Origin: Saturnia japonica
Taxonomy: Eukaryota > Arthropoda > Insecta > Lepidoptera > Saturniidae
Reading direction: 5' to 3'
DNA length: 64,000 nt
Assembly: GCA_033032175.1 (NCBI GenBank)
Contig: CM065332.1
Span: 2,341,501-2,405,500, forward strand
Below, piece by piece: positions 10,879 to 23,744 of the stretch; position 1 is the first letter of the stretch; every line of letters starts with the position of its first letter. The notes under the pieces were generated by a model. The model had not been told where the DNA came from. It was given only the letters and a program-made list of their open reading frames with translations, and searched no databases. A program made the translations under genes and the position numbers.

Positions 10879-12539
10879 GATTCACCTCAATTATAACGTT
10901 ATTTTAATTTTAATAAATGATACATTTTGTGAAAAATGTATACAATTTCATTAAGCTGGTCAATTATATATAAAAAAAAAATTTTTTAGAAACGTTTCTT
11001 ATTTTATATACTTACCTAATATTTTTATTACTAGCTGTGTAAAACGAAATGTTAAAAGGTTATGTATTGCCATAAGCTATTTTAATATACTAGGTATTGT
11101 TTTTAATTTTAAGCCAATTCAAATTAATAAAATTAAAAACAATCAAATGTGAATATTTTGTAATAAAAGCTTTTAATTAAATTACTTAATTACTACTTAT
11201 TGCCACATTTAGAAAAGCTTAGGAAACATTTAAACTATAGATCGTCAATCATTTTCATCACTGCGTAAAAGCGCAAAAGAAACGTTTTTTTATTCTTTAT
11301 TAAGTTATTTGGTGACTATCACCCAGTAGTGGCTATAAAATAACTTTTGGGAATGAGAATACTAAATATAATTATCGTATTATAAAGTGAAAGTGAAAGA
11401 AATTTGTATGATCGATTGTGACCCACTTTTCACAGTAATTTATTTTTGGAATGTGGCAACATCGATCACTGATTGTGCAGAAGAAAAAACAATGGTGTGA
11501 TTCCAGATTTTTATTTGTAAGTATTTATAGAATCCGATATCAGTTTAGCTAATGTATCATTTGTGAGTGTGATTAAAACGTCCAAATACCCGACGATGCC
11601 TATACCAAGGTATAATTCTCATTATTGATAATAGAAAATAACTTTACGAGCTTGACGTACTGTCATATAAGTTTTTTATTCCTATTTATTCAGCTTGATT
11701 CAGCTATGCGCCATTTACTGCAATAGAACGGCCGATGGCTGCGGATTTTGCTATATAACTATAATATCACGTCAATGTAAGTGAGTGCAACGACTGGGTG
11801 TAACTGTTTCTATAAAAAAATCACATAAATTGACTTAGTTAATTTGTATCGGATGTTTCTTTTGATGTTTTCTAAGCCGGCACTTAGTTTTCTTGTTAGC
11901 AAATGCTTTTTTTACTAGGTAAGTAAAGTAGATTAGTGTAAAATGGCATACTTGTTAGTTCTTCTGACTTTTAAATTCTTCAGCATGGATATATCTAGGG
12001 ACATATGTAACCGACGTTTCAGTAAACAATGCAACATGTTCGTGCTTTGATTTGTAAATAACGCAACTCTTACTTAGCTACTTGCTTATGAAATAATATA
12101 CAATTGTAGCCCCTAGTTTATGAGGTGTAGTGATTATAATTGCATGAATTTTCTTTTTTCATAATCAAATGATAAGCAAGTGTTTTCCATTGTAGTGAGC
12201 CCATTTTATATGACCTTCACTTTATTGTAAGAAACCTATAAAAAAGTTAATAACATTTCACCTCAATATTGTTTTGTGATGTTTATGAAATATTACTTAT
12301 ATTTATGTTGATTTCTTTTTAAAACATTACTTAACTTGCGCAGTATAATATAATAACAAACTATCTTTGTGAGAATAGGAACCAAAATATCATACAAGCT
12401 CATATAGTATTTTCTTTAATAAATTTGTTCAGTATATTATTGATTATACAGTTGTCTACTATAAATAAAATGAAAAATGAACCCAAACATTAATATTAGT
12501 ATTTATTGAAATATTAATTTTGTTAGATATAATACGAGT

Positions 12540-12715
12540 AACTAACTGATTCTAGCCTGCTTCACTTGTTGATATAAAAAAGTATCTATGTGTATTCTAT
12601 GTCAATCAACCTATATGCCCAATTTCATTAAAATCTGTCCAGAGTGATTCAATGTATGAACATATACATACATTCAAATAAATAAACTTTCACATTTATA
12701 ATATATACCAATTAA
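12540..12715. repeat. Interspersed repeat fragment
   Basis: Contains the phrase 'caatttcattaaaatctgtc' followed by 'acatacattcaaataaataa', a common tail pattern of insect SINE/LINE remnants. Class and boundaries are inferred. Confidence 0.4.
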
Positions 12716-12813
12716 GTAATATAATATTTATATAATATGTTGAAAATACATGCTTTTCATGGTGGTTATTTTAAAGATACATTTATATGGTAAGTCTTAA
12801 TTAAAAAATCTAA

Positions 12814-13068
12814 ACATGGGTAACTCAGCAAAATTTGTTGCACTTACTTAATAACTTAAGCGCAGCCTATTGCGCTGATGGATTGAGTTAACGAGGTAAG
12901 TGATTTAGAAAATGAATGAGTCAGCCGACCCGAGCGATATTGTCCCATACCCCGCTCGCTGCACTGCAGTGAGCTATGCGCCAACACATTTGGAATAACT
13001 GTGTCAACACATCCGGTGCAGTAAACTGAGTTGGCGTTATTGCACGGCTACGAAAGTGTTACCCATGT
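12814..13068. mobile_element. MITE, 255 bp, with CTAA flanks
   Basis: Perfect 11-bp inverted ends (ACATGGGTAAC at 12814 and GTTACCCATGT ending at 13068), flanked on both sides by CTAA (12810-12813 and 13069-13072). The interior is GC-richer than the surroundings and has no ORF. Superfamily unknown. Confidence 0.7.
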
Positions 13069-13072
13069 CTAA

Positions 13073-14197
13073 AAAAATCACAAGTGCAGTGTAGGTACTA
13101 GTTACTTATTTTAATCTTTTAAGAAAATTTACAGCTAAGTATATATCCAAGTTACATGTATAAATGAATGAAGGCCATTTCAACACATAAATTAGACAAT
13201 GTAGATGCCATTTTTAATAATTATGAAATTTGATGTAAGTCCTCTTTTGAACATATTCACCCTTGGAATGGATATATCCTATACTATTTCCATTTCTTTA
13301 TTTTCCTGATATTAATCGCATATATTTATTATGAGGATTACAACATTGAGGATTCATCAGATTTTGATTAAAATAAATTAATAAAGATTACCTATCCTTA
13401 TAATTATTTCCTTTCATTGTGAAGTACCTACCTATACCTACTTATTTTACAACAGCTTCGAAAATTTTAAAGAAGTTGGCATTATCAATCAAGAATTAAT
13501 ATATGTAACATCATGTAATAAATTTTTACAGAAGTATCCCGCAGTAGTTTAGTTTCTTATATTTTGTAAAAAAATATCAGGTCTGTTATCATGTTACGTT
13601 TATCGATGTAGCTCCATCCCTATTAGTTTCTCAACTCTGGTATAACCTTGTACATGTGTAAAAATCATATTTTTGTAAAATAATGCATACATAATGTAAA
13701 AAAGATGCTCCTTCAAGTTTTCATAGGAGCTGTCATTGAGAAAATAAAGAAATGGAAATGGTATATATAATATAATAGTTGGTATACTTTTTTGATATTG
13801 CTCTCAATGCATTCAATATTTTTATAGTTATTTATATTGCTGTTTCTAAGAGAATATGGCCTGCCCACTGTCATTTAAGTCTAGCAACTTTGTGGACTGT
13901 CTCTGTGACTGGTTCTTCTGAGGATATCCTCATTTCTGATTTGGTCACACAGAAAACTTTCTAAACTGTAGAAGCACCAATGCCACCTATTTTTATTGCA
14001 TACCAACAGTACTTACATTGCTATGTTGTGTTCTGAGTGGAGTTGATGGTAATTTGTACTGGTATATGAGGCTTTTCAATTCAATCATCAGGAAGCTACT
14101 GGTCTAAGAACTGCAGTCCTTTTTAATGTTACAAATAGCTAAAGGCTACTGAGGTTCGATCCTTCAGACATTGAATCAATATTACACCGGTCTTGAC
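13073..14197. other. Non-coding stretch
   Basis: AT-rich DNA without recognised genes or repeats. The 61-codon plus-strand frame at 13779-13964 has no recognisable features and is judged a chance ORF. Confidence 0.35.
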
Positions 14198-14396
14198 CAG
14201 GGGTCTCCGAACTTTAAAGGCTAGATTGTTTCACAAAGTCCCAAGGGCAAAGATCTAGTTAGCTATTCAGATTAACATACCATTACAGTTTTGAAAATAT
14301 ATTAAGTATTGAATTTCGCACATATTCCATCTCGGGCTGGATCGGTGGTGCTTGCTGGCCGGTGTTGGCCCATGGGCCATAGTTTGGAGACCTCTG
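14198..14396. mobile_element. hAT-type MITE, 199 bp
   Basis: Inverted ends CAGGGGTCTCCGAACTTT and, reverse-complemented, CAGAGGTCTCCAAACTATG. CAGGGGTCTCCAAACT ends are typical of many hAT elements. Flanking 8-mers gtcttgac (14190-14197) and ttctagat (14397-14404) agree at 5 of 8 positions, fitting an old hAT 8-bp target duplication. No coding sequence. Confidence 0.75.
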
Positions 14397-14761
14397 TTCT
14401 AGATCACTTGACCACCACAACTTTAAATTTAAATTTAAATTCTGAGTGCAATTCTCAATTCATCTCACATTAGTACCTTGTATCTTTCAATAGTAGGTTT
14501 TCTTATCTCTTCTGCACAGGGCTAGTATTATATAAACTGATTATTGCTAAGCATTCATGACTTAACTCATGTTATCATAATTATGTTACATCATAATAAT
14601 ATTCCATATGAATGAATATGTTCTACTTTGTCTTGGTATTAATTGCTTGTTGTACACTTGTTTTTTAATCCCATGGAATAAATTTGTAAGCACTAATATC
14701 AAACTAGAAAATAATGTTGCCACATTAATCAGGTATCAGGTTTAAATGGGCTTAATTTCTT

Positions 14762-14890
14762 CTAGGAAGTCCACAGTCTGATGTTATTAATAACCTCCTG
14801 AAGAGTCCTTGGTTCGCCAAGGCATTTAACTTGCTGTTCGATCAACTCTCTGCGTTCCATGAGTATGTGTTTGGCTGTCTCTTCTACTTG
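14762..14890 (-). pseudogene. Fragment of a non-LTR retrotransposon ORF2 C-terminus
   Basis: The minus strand reads ETAKHILMERRELIEQQVKC followed by LGEPRTLQEVINNIR, the pattern of the C-terminal zinc-knuckle region of I-group LINE ORF2 proteins (ET-x-x-H-I-L). The cysteines expected around the His are lost. Only about 130 bp can be assigned. Confidence 0.45.
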
Positions 14891-15850
14891 CCATATTAAT
14901 TTTTCTACTGTTGTATTTGTGTAATTAATTTTACATTCCGTTTATTTGAATTGTAAGATTTGAAATACTGAATTGAGAGTATTTATTTATTGAAATATTT
15001 TGTATTATTCAATATATGTTCGATAATTTGCTATTATCATTATATATGACAAGCTACTTTATTATACACATTTTGAGACATGGTGTAAATGAAATGTTAT
15101 ATTTTTTTTTAATATAATTCTTTCTCTTTCTAACAGTTTTAAAGAGGAAATGCGGGTGGTGTTTGTTTCATATAAAAGTATTCATTTGTTTTATCCCTGG
15201 ATAATGTGACATTAGAGCATATATTTTTATACCATATTATAATTTATATCTACCAGTGAAATGATCCTGTTTTATTTTATTTTTTATATATTAAAAGAAA
15301 TAGCAAGCTTCTGACATTCTTAAAAATGTCCAGCCATACCACCATTATTAGTAGCGAAACTACCAAAAAAAAGTTTACGAATAAAAAATAAAAAATATAT
15401 GGGCAAAGTTAATAAAGTCTTCCATAAATGATTATAGAAAAAAAAACCGGTCCAGTTTTGGTGAAGGTAACAGGGCATCACGAAATTATGATTTCGTCTA
15501 ATTTACATTAAAGATATAATCAGTCTAAGCTGTAGTTGTCTCATTCTTAAACTAATTGAGATATGCAGAATGACCGTTTTCAATGCCACCAAATGCATAA
15601 ATATAAATAATTGTTTATTTTTTTTAAAGGATTGTTACATTACTTGATATTTATTACTTTACATAAATGTGTCGTTTATTCGAGATACGCCAAAAGTTGA
15701 TTAGGATTAATTTTTTTTTGATATATCAAATAATAAAATACAATAAATAAAATTGATTTGTCTGTTTGTAATCTCAAAATAACAGTTTTTTTTAGTAATT
15801 ACAGAAAGTATATACGATACTTATAACAAAATACCAATTTTTTTATAAAA

Positions 15851-16230
15851 TTGTCTGTCTGTTTGTTTCGGGTAATCTCCGAAACGGTTGGACCGATTTT
15901 AACGAGAGTTTCATTGGCAGATAGCTGAAGTTATAAGGAGTATCTGAGGCTACTTTTATTTTAGAAAAAGAATTAGCATTCCGCGCAAATAAAAATAAAC
16001 TGGTCCGGTGAATCAATTCGGACACTTAAATGGCTTACGCTGAGTAAACCATAAGAGATATAACAAATTAATGTATAACATAATTGTAAATATTAACAAG
16101 AACTACTACTATCTTCTAAGGATCACCCACAATAACCATATAACAGGGAGCGGCAGTAGCACGATTCGAACGTAGGCCCGATCTATGGCATTTTGTAATC
16201 CACGTGAACGAAGTCGCGGGCACAGCTAGT
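15851..16230 (+). repeat. Lepidopteran interspersed repeat ending in CTAGT
   Basis: Begins with TGTCTGTCTG, followed by 'gggtaatctccgaaacggtt' and 'ggaccgattttaac', and ends 'gaagtcgcgggcacagctag|t'. A reversed copy is at 44047-44410. This wording is very frequent in Lepidoptera. Whether the family is SINE, RTE-derived or Helitron-like cannot be decided here. Confidence 0.7.
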
Positions 16231-17842
16231 CTCAAATAAAGTAGTTATGTTAATTAGTTTAATACTGGTTAATTTTATTTGTTGTTCGACAAAGTTGTTA
16301 CTTGGTACTTAGTTGGTATTTTAGTTGGTATTAAGTATTCCATTGCATTTCCTATCAAACGCGTCTTTGGTGTTGTGATACAAATTTGGGCTTATGATTA
16401 TTGACAATAATAGGAAATTCATATTTTATGGTCATAAGTTCTCCGTTTCCCTTATTGATCATAATTATTTTGTTGATTCTTTATTTGCAATATAAAAACT
16501 GTTTCATATCATTACTATAAATTGAGTTCTTTGATATTTTATTAATTTTAAGTACAGACTTCCTTAAACCCGAAATTTGGTTTGAAAAAATTGTATTTAC
16601 TTTTTCCATGCGGTCTAAGCCGTTGGTAATGCTAGTTTAGGAATAAAATCTATTTTAAATTGTAAGTGATAATTTAAACTTTAGCGTTTAAAGCATGTAG
16701 AAAGGGCGACAAACTGCAAACCCATATATAGAACAAAATGTTCTATTGCGAGACATAAACGCTAGGGGGAGATAATGTAATTCATTTATCTATTTACAAG
16801 TGACACTATTCTCTTCTGTTGGGGTTCGATTCCCGCTGAAGTCGACTCAATTTGAATCGATCTTTGTAATTAAAGAGAGAATGGAAAAACGATGAAATAT
16901 TGAAAGTGGTATATATTATTAATACTCAGCTAGATTGCAACGCACGACTCGCTGTTGTGTGTATTATTCCAGGATTACCCAGTATATATGTACGTTCAAT
17001 TACTAAGTAAAGTTTGTTGTAAGTAGGTTTATAGGTCGATAGGATAACTAAGTTCTCATTTCCAAACTGCCTTCGCGTAGTTTAGGCTGCTCTTAATTAC
17101 TATAAGGTTAAGTTGGTAGTAAGCTCCGACCGAGATAATGTAGATAGAATAGATATTCTTACTTACTTCAAGTATATAAAGTAATATAAATAGAAGTATT
17201 ATAAAGCAGATTCGGGCAGATTTTCAACTGAGGATAACCGAGATTTTAGATTTTGGGCAGATCTAAGTACGTAATCATTTTTATTAAAAAAAAATGTGAT
17301 GAAATCTAGTATGGTCGGGATTTTATACGTCTCACCTGGCTTCTTATTTCGCGTTAATTACAAGAAATCAATACATAGTATAAAGTAAAGTCGCTTACCG
17401 TCGTCTGTCCGTCTGTACGCTTAGATCTTTGGAACTACGCAACGGATTTTAATGCAGTTTTTAAGAAAGTTTTTATATACAATATATTCCAATTTAAGTT
17501 TTTGTATAGTAGAGAAAATTCAGTGATTTGTAATCAAGTCGTAAAAAAATGATTTTCGGGCGCTTACATGGCTTACTCTGAGTAAACTTTATGAGAATAC
17601 ATAAAAATAATGTATAAAATAATTGTAGTTCTTCAAAAAGCCCAGAGAAAAGGTTACACAAGGTCTCACAGTAACAATTTTTATTATCAAGATAATAATG
17701 AAAACTAATACGTTATTTGTGAACCTATTTGCTCCAATTCAGTATTAATCTTTATCTAGATAAATTTGTTAGTTAACTTGGATATTAAATCTAGATTCCA
17801 TTTAAATGATCCCGTAAAAGATATCACGAAATCAAAATTACG
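16231..17842. other. Non-coding stretch with a second repeat
   Basis: Mostly unassigned AT-rich DNA. About 17395-17650 looks like another interspersed repeat ('gtctgtccgtctgtacgctt' then 'ggaactacgcaacggatttt'). Confidence 0.4.
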
Positions 17843-18000
17843 CGCGACCTATTGCCATTAATCAGGCACAAAGCCAAACTCCGAGCTGCTTCTGAGAAGT
17901 TCATACAAAAACCTAATTAAACTTTGCTCGACCTGCGAATCGAACCTAGGACCTCGAGCATAGCAGTCGCGTTTAGGACAACTAGGCTAATGAGGCAGTT
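17843..18000 (-). repeat. tRNA-derived SINE (minus orientation)
   Basis: On the minus strand the head has a Pol III A box (TTAGCCTAGTTG) and B box (GGTTCGATTC) spaced as in a tRNA, followed by the SINE body. The same family appears at 44525-44708 (body only), 53634-53820 and 59202-59388. Confidence 0.75.
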
Positions 18001-18359
18001 ATGAACTATTAATATTAATGAGATAAACTCTAAATCAGGTTTTTTTATACATAAAATACAGTACTTTGTAAATTGTACGAGTGCGAACCTGGGGCGGGCC
18101 GCTAGTTTATATAAATAAAAATGAAATGGTGTTCGTTGGTAAGCTATTTCTTTAATATTAGTAATATTCCGAATAAGGTTTTTAGAAAAAAACATTTGCT
18201 AAATTATCGGAAACATTTTGTAAATACTGAAATTGTTTTTTGTTTTGGATTTTTTATTACTCAAGGTACGCGTGATTCTTATTGTGTTTGTGTTCATTAT
18301 TGCACTGAAAGTTCAGGGGAAAAACCGGGATAGAGGTAACGTTGTGATCGAATTATAGA

Positions 18360-18560
18360 ATTATTAGAAAGGGAAGAAAATCATCTGTGGGGAATAGAAT
18401 ATAATGGAATAAAATATAGCCTATGTCATTCAGGGAGAAAGTAGCTTTATATCACAGAAATTTTTTTTAGAATGAGACCAGTAGTTCCGGAGATTACCTC
18501 TTAGAAACATCCAAAATTTACCTCTCTAAAACCTCTATATATTATAATATGTAGATACTA
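18360..18560. repeat. Interspersed repeat with TATAGCCTAT core
   Basis: Reads 'tatagcctatgtcattcagg', 'gtagcttt', 'ccagtagttccggagattac' and ends near an AT-rich tail. Same family as 190-430. Confidence 0.6.
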
Positions 18561-19473
18561 GATAAGTGTCTGATTCAATAAATACATAGGTAAACTTATT
18601 GTCTTGTGCGCCACATACTTGGAAATTCTTTACTTCTACCCTTAGCATTTGTTATATTTTTCAACAACTATCCCTGTCTCTCCTTTTTCCGTGGCTGCGT
18701 AGTAAGCTGCTTGTCATTACGAGCATTTTACATGGACCCTGGAGAGCGCACGGATGTCGTACGAAATATTTTCACCCCGCTAATGATAAGCGAAGACTTG
18801 GACATCGGGTTAACAGTTATACTCATAGCAATAATCATTTCATAGTGTCAGTAACCTCGATTTACATGTTAAATAGTTTCCTAAGGCTAACATTTATTAG
18901 TAAATTGGATAAACAGAAATAAAACTGAACAGCTGAAGCAATCACTCACCGTTGGTATTCCGCCCTGACATTGATTCCTGAGACCAGATCGTAACACTGA
19001 TGTATGTATTTTCATGTGCCGTATACTGTTAGCTATTATACGTTTTAATAGTTTTTTTTTCTTCTTGAAAATACATACTAGAATGTTTTCAATTACAATC
19101 GTAAGCGAATCGTAGATTGAACGGGATTAGTTGGAACGAGATAAAAAATATTTCATTTTTAATAGTGATACTGTATTTCTGTAAGTTGTCGAGTAAACTC
19201 AAAAATGGGAAATTTTCTCTACGATCGTTTCAACTTCAAAATAATCTATATTTAATTATCTTGGAGTTTACTCTTTTAACAATCTATTTTCATATAAAAA
19301 CTCCCGATTTTGATTATGATGGAAATTTTATGAATGTAATTTATAAAAGCGTTATGTTTTTTTGTCAAAAGGTCATTACCCCTTAGTAAATATCAGATGT
19401 GCGCTATAACTAATGCAAGAATTATTTTACTCTTTTGATTACTTCAGTTATACGTACAGTTTTGTTTATTATA
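18561..19473. other. Non-coding stretch
   Basis: No gene was recognised. The open frames at 18599-18922, 18606-18845 and 19117-19386 overlap in different frames, lack recognisable domains and have AT-driven composition; judged chance. Confidence 0.35.
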
Positions 19474-20763
19474 TTAGGTACTTACATATTATGAAATTAG
19501 CGTTTTGTCGTACTGACCACTTGATCTCAAATATCTCCTCTTTGGTTAAGAATTCCAAATTCAAATTTATAAATTCATTTAGCTGGTACATTTGAGTTTT
19601 GAAAACAGTCATTCATTTGTTTTCCTCGTAATTTTTTTCTTTGGCGTCGATTATTACCGCACAATGGAAAATATGAAATATCGGTATATTACGAATACGA
19701 GTTCTACCGTGGCACCAGTGCTGCAGAAACAGTTCGAAGGATTAATGATGTATACGGCGCTGATGTCGCAAAAGAAAGCACGGTACATTTTTGGTTTCAA
19801 CGTTTTCGTACGGAAATTTCTACCTTCAGAGCCAACCCCGTGGACGGCCGGAGACCAAAGTGGAAAATGAAGAATTAAAGGCTATCGTGGAAGCGGATCC
19901 ATCACAAATAACTTCAGAGATAGCTGCAGGCTTCGGGGTAAGTGATAAAACTGTATTAATAAACCTCAAGCAAATCGGAAAAGTAAAAAAACTTGAACGA
20001 TGGGTACCCCATGAATTGAATGAATCGAACTTGCAAACACGCGTCGACTGCTGTGTTACTTTGCTCAACCGACAAAATAATGACGGGATTTTAAATCGAA
20101 TCATTACTTGTGATGAAAAGTGGATACTGTACGATAACCGGAATCGCTCGTCGCAATGGCTGAACCCTGAAGACCCAGCCAAATTCTGTCCTAAACGAAA
20201 ATTGACTCAGAAAAAGTTACTTGTGAGTGTTTGGTGGACTAGCGCCGGTGTCGTTCACTACAGCTTTCTAAAATCTGGCCAAACGATTACGGCAGATATC
20301 TATTGTCAGCAACTGCAAACCATGAAGGAAGAAGTAGCTGCTAAACAACCGAGATTGGTCAATCGCTCTAGGCCACTGCTGCTTCACGACAACGCAAGAC
20401 CACACACTGCACAACAAACAACCACTAACTTAGATGAGCTACAATTGGAATGTCTGCGACATCCACCGTACTCCCCGGACCTTGCTCCAACAGATTACCA
20501 TTTTTTCCGGAATTTGGACAACTTCTTACAAGGAAAAAAATTGAACTCCGATGCGGCAGTCTAAACCGCCTTCAAAGAGCTTATTGATTCTCGCCTCCAT
20601 GGTTTTTTAGTAAAGTGATTTATGAACAATCTATGAGATGGTAAAAGTGCATAGATAACGACGGTGCATACTTTGATAAATTAAATATATTTTGCAAAAA
20701 AAAAAAAAAAAAGACTTTATATACCGCCCGTACAAAACGCCAATTTCATATGTAAGGACCTAA
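19474..20763 (+). mobile_element. mariner transposon, 1290 bp, with TIRs and TA duplication
   Basis: Left end TTAGGTACTTACATATTATG and right end, reverse-complemented, TTAGGTCCTTACATATGAAA, both continuing into 'gcgttttgt'. TA flanks at 19472-19473 and 20764-20765. The length is the normal 1.3 kb for mariner. It carries a decayed DD34D transposase. Confidence 0.92.
19665..20684 (+). pseudogene. mariner transposase (DD34D), frameshifted
   Basis: Starts MENMKYRYI. A short indel just after this shifts frame and a second frame change lies near 19825. From about 19860 the frame is open through the catalytic core: TCDEKWILYD (first D), LLLHDNARPHTA (second D) and SPDLAPTDYHFF (third D, 34 residues after the second). 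The conserved linker WVPHEL is near 20005. A TAA at 20562-20564 and further stops truncate the C-terminus. Inactive. Confidence 0.9.
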
Positions 20764-20835
20764 TATTTGCTGAAAGATGACGCGATTTCTATTATTATTA
20801 TTTTATATTTATTTCATATGAATCGTAGTTAACTC

Positions 20836-21023
20836 TACACACACAGACGCGCGCGCGTGCGCGCACTCACGCACGCACACTCTCTCACACACACACACTC
20901 TCACACACACACACACTCTCACACACACACTCTCACACACACACACACTCTCACACCCACACTCTCACACCCACACTCTCTCACACACACACTCACTCAC
21001 ACACTCACACACACACACACACA

Positions 21024-21080
<57 letters not shown>

Positions 21081-21096
21081 ACATATATATATACTT
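20836..21096 (+). repeat. Compound (AC)n / (CTCTCAC) microsatellite
   Basis: About 260 bp of CA repeats interrupted by CTCTCAC words, preceded by a GC-rich alternating purine-pyrimidine block (gcgcgcgcgtgcgcgc near 20850) that could favour Z-DNA, and ending in an (AT)n run. The apparent 82-residue Thr/His ORF here is a by-product of the repeat. Confidence 0.93.
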
Positions 21097-21322
21097 TTTT
21101 CTTAACACAAGCTTGTAGACTCTTATCAAGACCTAGTACTATAAGTACATATTGAGACGAATGTAATAAATCTAAACACGACGATTATATCTTGTTTTGT
21201 TGAAGCGTTGCTATGGCCACCAGCATCAGCGTTCATCATAAGAACAACTCAATAATATCCATAGTGTCTAATTATTATCGTAGTTCCATAGGTATTCCAA
21301 ATTTCAGCTTAAACGATTAAAA

Positions 21323-21890
21323 GGGCCTGGCCATAGTTTCTGGCGGTGTGGAGCGCGGTGCGGCGGGAAGCGCAGCGGGCGGCGTGATTTGCGGTGGTAT
21401 GCCACAGCTAGATTAGTTGCGACCGCAGCGGCGTCAGCGGTGGACGTATAGAGAACGGCTAAACTATTGAAATACCCCTATCAAAGGTGGCACGGTATTG
21501 CCTTTGAAACAAGTTCGTTCTTAGCTCAAGACATCATTCAGTGAAGAATAGGAGCCCAACCAGAAAATGAGAGAACTTGGCGAATTTCATACTCTTTATT
21601 ATGAATATAGGGACTACCCCGATAATTTTTTTGGATATACGAGGGCAAGCATAGTAACTTTTTTAGGTTAAACTCAGCGCGCGTTAAAAACCGCCTCGAT
21701 ACTAACTAATACATTTGTTTCACTTGCACACCGCGCAGCCCGCCGCCGCCGCGTTTGCACGTCTCTCCCCACGCCGCAGGTCGCGCCGCAGTGCGCGTCG
21801 CCGGTAGCTGTGGCATACTTCTATAGGTTGTCTACCATTTGTTTTCGCCGCTCACCTCAATCCGCGCCTCTCATGGCTGTGGCCAAGGGG
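21323..21890. repeat. GC-rich inverted-repeat element (candidate fold-back MITE)
   Basis: Outer ends 'ggcctggccatag' and, inverted, 'cttggccacag'. A perfect inner inverted pair GTATGCCACAGCTA lies at 21397-21410 and 21805-21818. Both arms are unusually GC-rich with degenerate GCGG words. The centre (about 21480-21720) is ordinary AT-rich DNA. Target duplication not resolved. Confidence 0.5.
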
Positions 21891-23444
21891 TAAGGGGCTT
21901 GGCTTTTGTTATTAAAAGTTTGTAAAAAGTCACAAACGTTTGTCGTTTTTTTGTCGATCTGACCACACTTTTAGCTTTATAACAATAACACATTAAGATT
22001 TGATTTCAGATATCTACAAAGCACCACTGTATTTAAAATTTCATATCCATCCGTTCATTAGCGCCAATGACATATTTAACTATTATTTATTACAATTTAC
22101 GTTGATTTTTTCATCAATGATGTCTTTTATTGAAGCGATGTTGTCTCAAAATTAGTGTGTTCGTTACACTACCTCGATTAACGTAGATTTGAAATCCTAC
22201 AATGAGCGGGAGCTATCAATCAAAGAATACATTTTGAAGAAACCATACCGTGTTAATAGAGCATTTGTTAGTCCTCAGTTAGCTAGCTAACACCCGTGAC
22301 AACGTCGAATGGCGAATCTAGATTTGCTATTTTGAAGCCAAAATTTAGCGTTTTCAGCAGTCGCTTTGCTTTTGCTAAATACGTAATTAAAGGGCGGGAC
22401 ATGGTAGCAGCGATTTAGCTGCTCCGCGATAGAAAATAAATTAGGGTGTGGTACTTTGAAGTTCGAGTCTTTTACTTTCGCCTCTCAAGTTTTAATAGAA
22501 GATCGCACGAAGTTGTTTTTCGCACTCAGGCACAATAATGCTGGCGTGATTAACAATCGTAATGTTTTATTCTTACCAATCATTTCTATATTCAGACAGT
22601 ATGTAACTGATTACATAAACTATGGAGTACCTAGGTGTTTATTTTTGACATCCGATATGTCAATGTTACACAAGTTAAGAGTTAATTAGAGCTATCGAAT
22701 TACCATTTGATAGATTTAATGCGGTGTGTAGTAATAGCGAATTTTCTTTGTAATTATTTTTTCTATTGGAATGATGTATATCGACTTTCAATTTCGTAAT
22801 TTTAAATAATTATTTATTTAATGTTTTACTAAATTTTTATCTCGTTTTATTATTTTTATATCGTCGTTTTAAATGGCTGCACTATTAGTGGTGGTGAGAA
22901 CGGTCAGGTTTATGAAAGGCTGCGTATTATATAGCAGAATTTATATACGCATGGTTCAAAGGTGATTAGTTGCGCTACTATTCACGTTGGGTACAAAACA
23001 TTATGCACAAAGTGGAATTAGTATGGGATGTATAACTTCTCTGTAATGCTATAATTATTCTTTGAAAGTTTACAGTAAAGTGTTTATATCTTTTGTTACA
23101 GATAACATTTGAGAAACCTGCAAAAGAAAACTTTCCAAAATCTTCCTGAAGACTGTTTATTTTTTTAAATTAGGTATAATTTTTTTTTGGTATAAAGACA
23201 GTTGAAAGGGGTTAGAAACCGAATGAGCATGCCAACAAAGCGAGAGAGAATTAAAAGACGGAATTAGCTATTTATTTAATTATATTAATTAGTGTAATTC
23301 TTAATTTAATTATTATACCCACAATTATACTCCCATATTATTAACGATATAATGGATTTAATTTAATGGAATTATTTATTTGAAATAAAAAAGGAATGTT
23401 TAATATCGAGGTCTGATCTGATTGCCAAGTTTGATGGACCAAAT
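21891..23444. other. Region upstream of the first WNK coding exon
   Basis: AT-rich, no recognisable gene. The WNK 5' UTR and possibly a promoter should lie here or further upstream; no TATA box or initiator could be singled out. The 22456-22689 open frame looks like chance. Confidence 0.35.
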
Positions 23445-23744
23445 ATGGACAGTATGTCGTCTAACGTGTCTTTACGAAGTAACAAACAAAGAAAGGACAA
23501 TCTCATCACGAGGAAACAGGATAAGTCACCGGAGAAGACCATCAGGGGGACGAGGGGAGCCTACAGAGGCATCCCCTCGACATCGAAGAGAACTGATGAG
23601 GAAAGCGAAACGGGCTCGACAGAAAGACTGGACAGACCAAAGAAATTTATATCGCAAAATAAAAGCAATTATGGGCTGGGGAAGAGGCCAGATTTCTCCT
23701 TTAAGAATCGAAACGTGCATTTAACGTCTTCTCGGTATGGGCAG
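23445..23744 (+). CDS. Wnk: WNK coding exon 1 (N-terminus)
   Basis: One hundred codons from ATG to CAG|GTGAGT, phase 0. Encodes a basic, low-complexity N-terminus ([18 protein letters not shown]...), as expected of the poorly conserved region ahead of the WNK kinase. The frame is open for about 12 codons upstream of the ATG, so an upstream exon cannot be excluded. Exon 2 joins in phase. Confidence 0.75.

Larger units (their letters stand above)
10601..12813. other. Non-coding stretch, no clear gene
   Basis: AT-rich DNA between the retrotransposon and a MITE. It contains one small minus-strand ORF (10786-10878) and an interspersed repeat fragment near 12540-12715. It may include upstream regulatory DNA or 5' UTR exons of WNK, but no exon could be supported. 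Confidence 0.35.

Noticed and set aside
18599..18922. 107-residue plus-strand ORF
   Set aside because: No recognisable domain, overlaps another frame of similar length, and has no splice or start context support.
20857..21105. 82-residue His/Thr/Ser ORF
   Set aside because: Translation of a (CA)n microsatellite.
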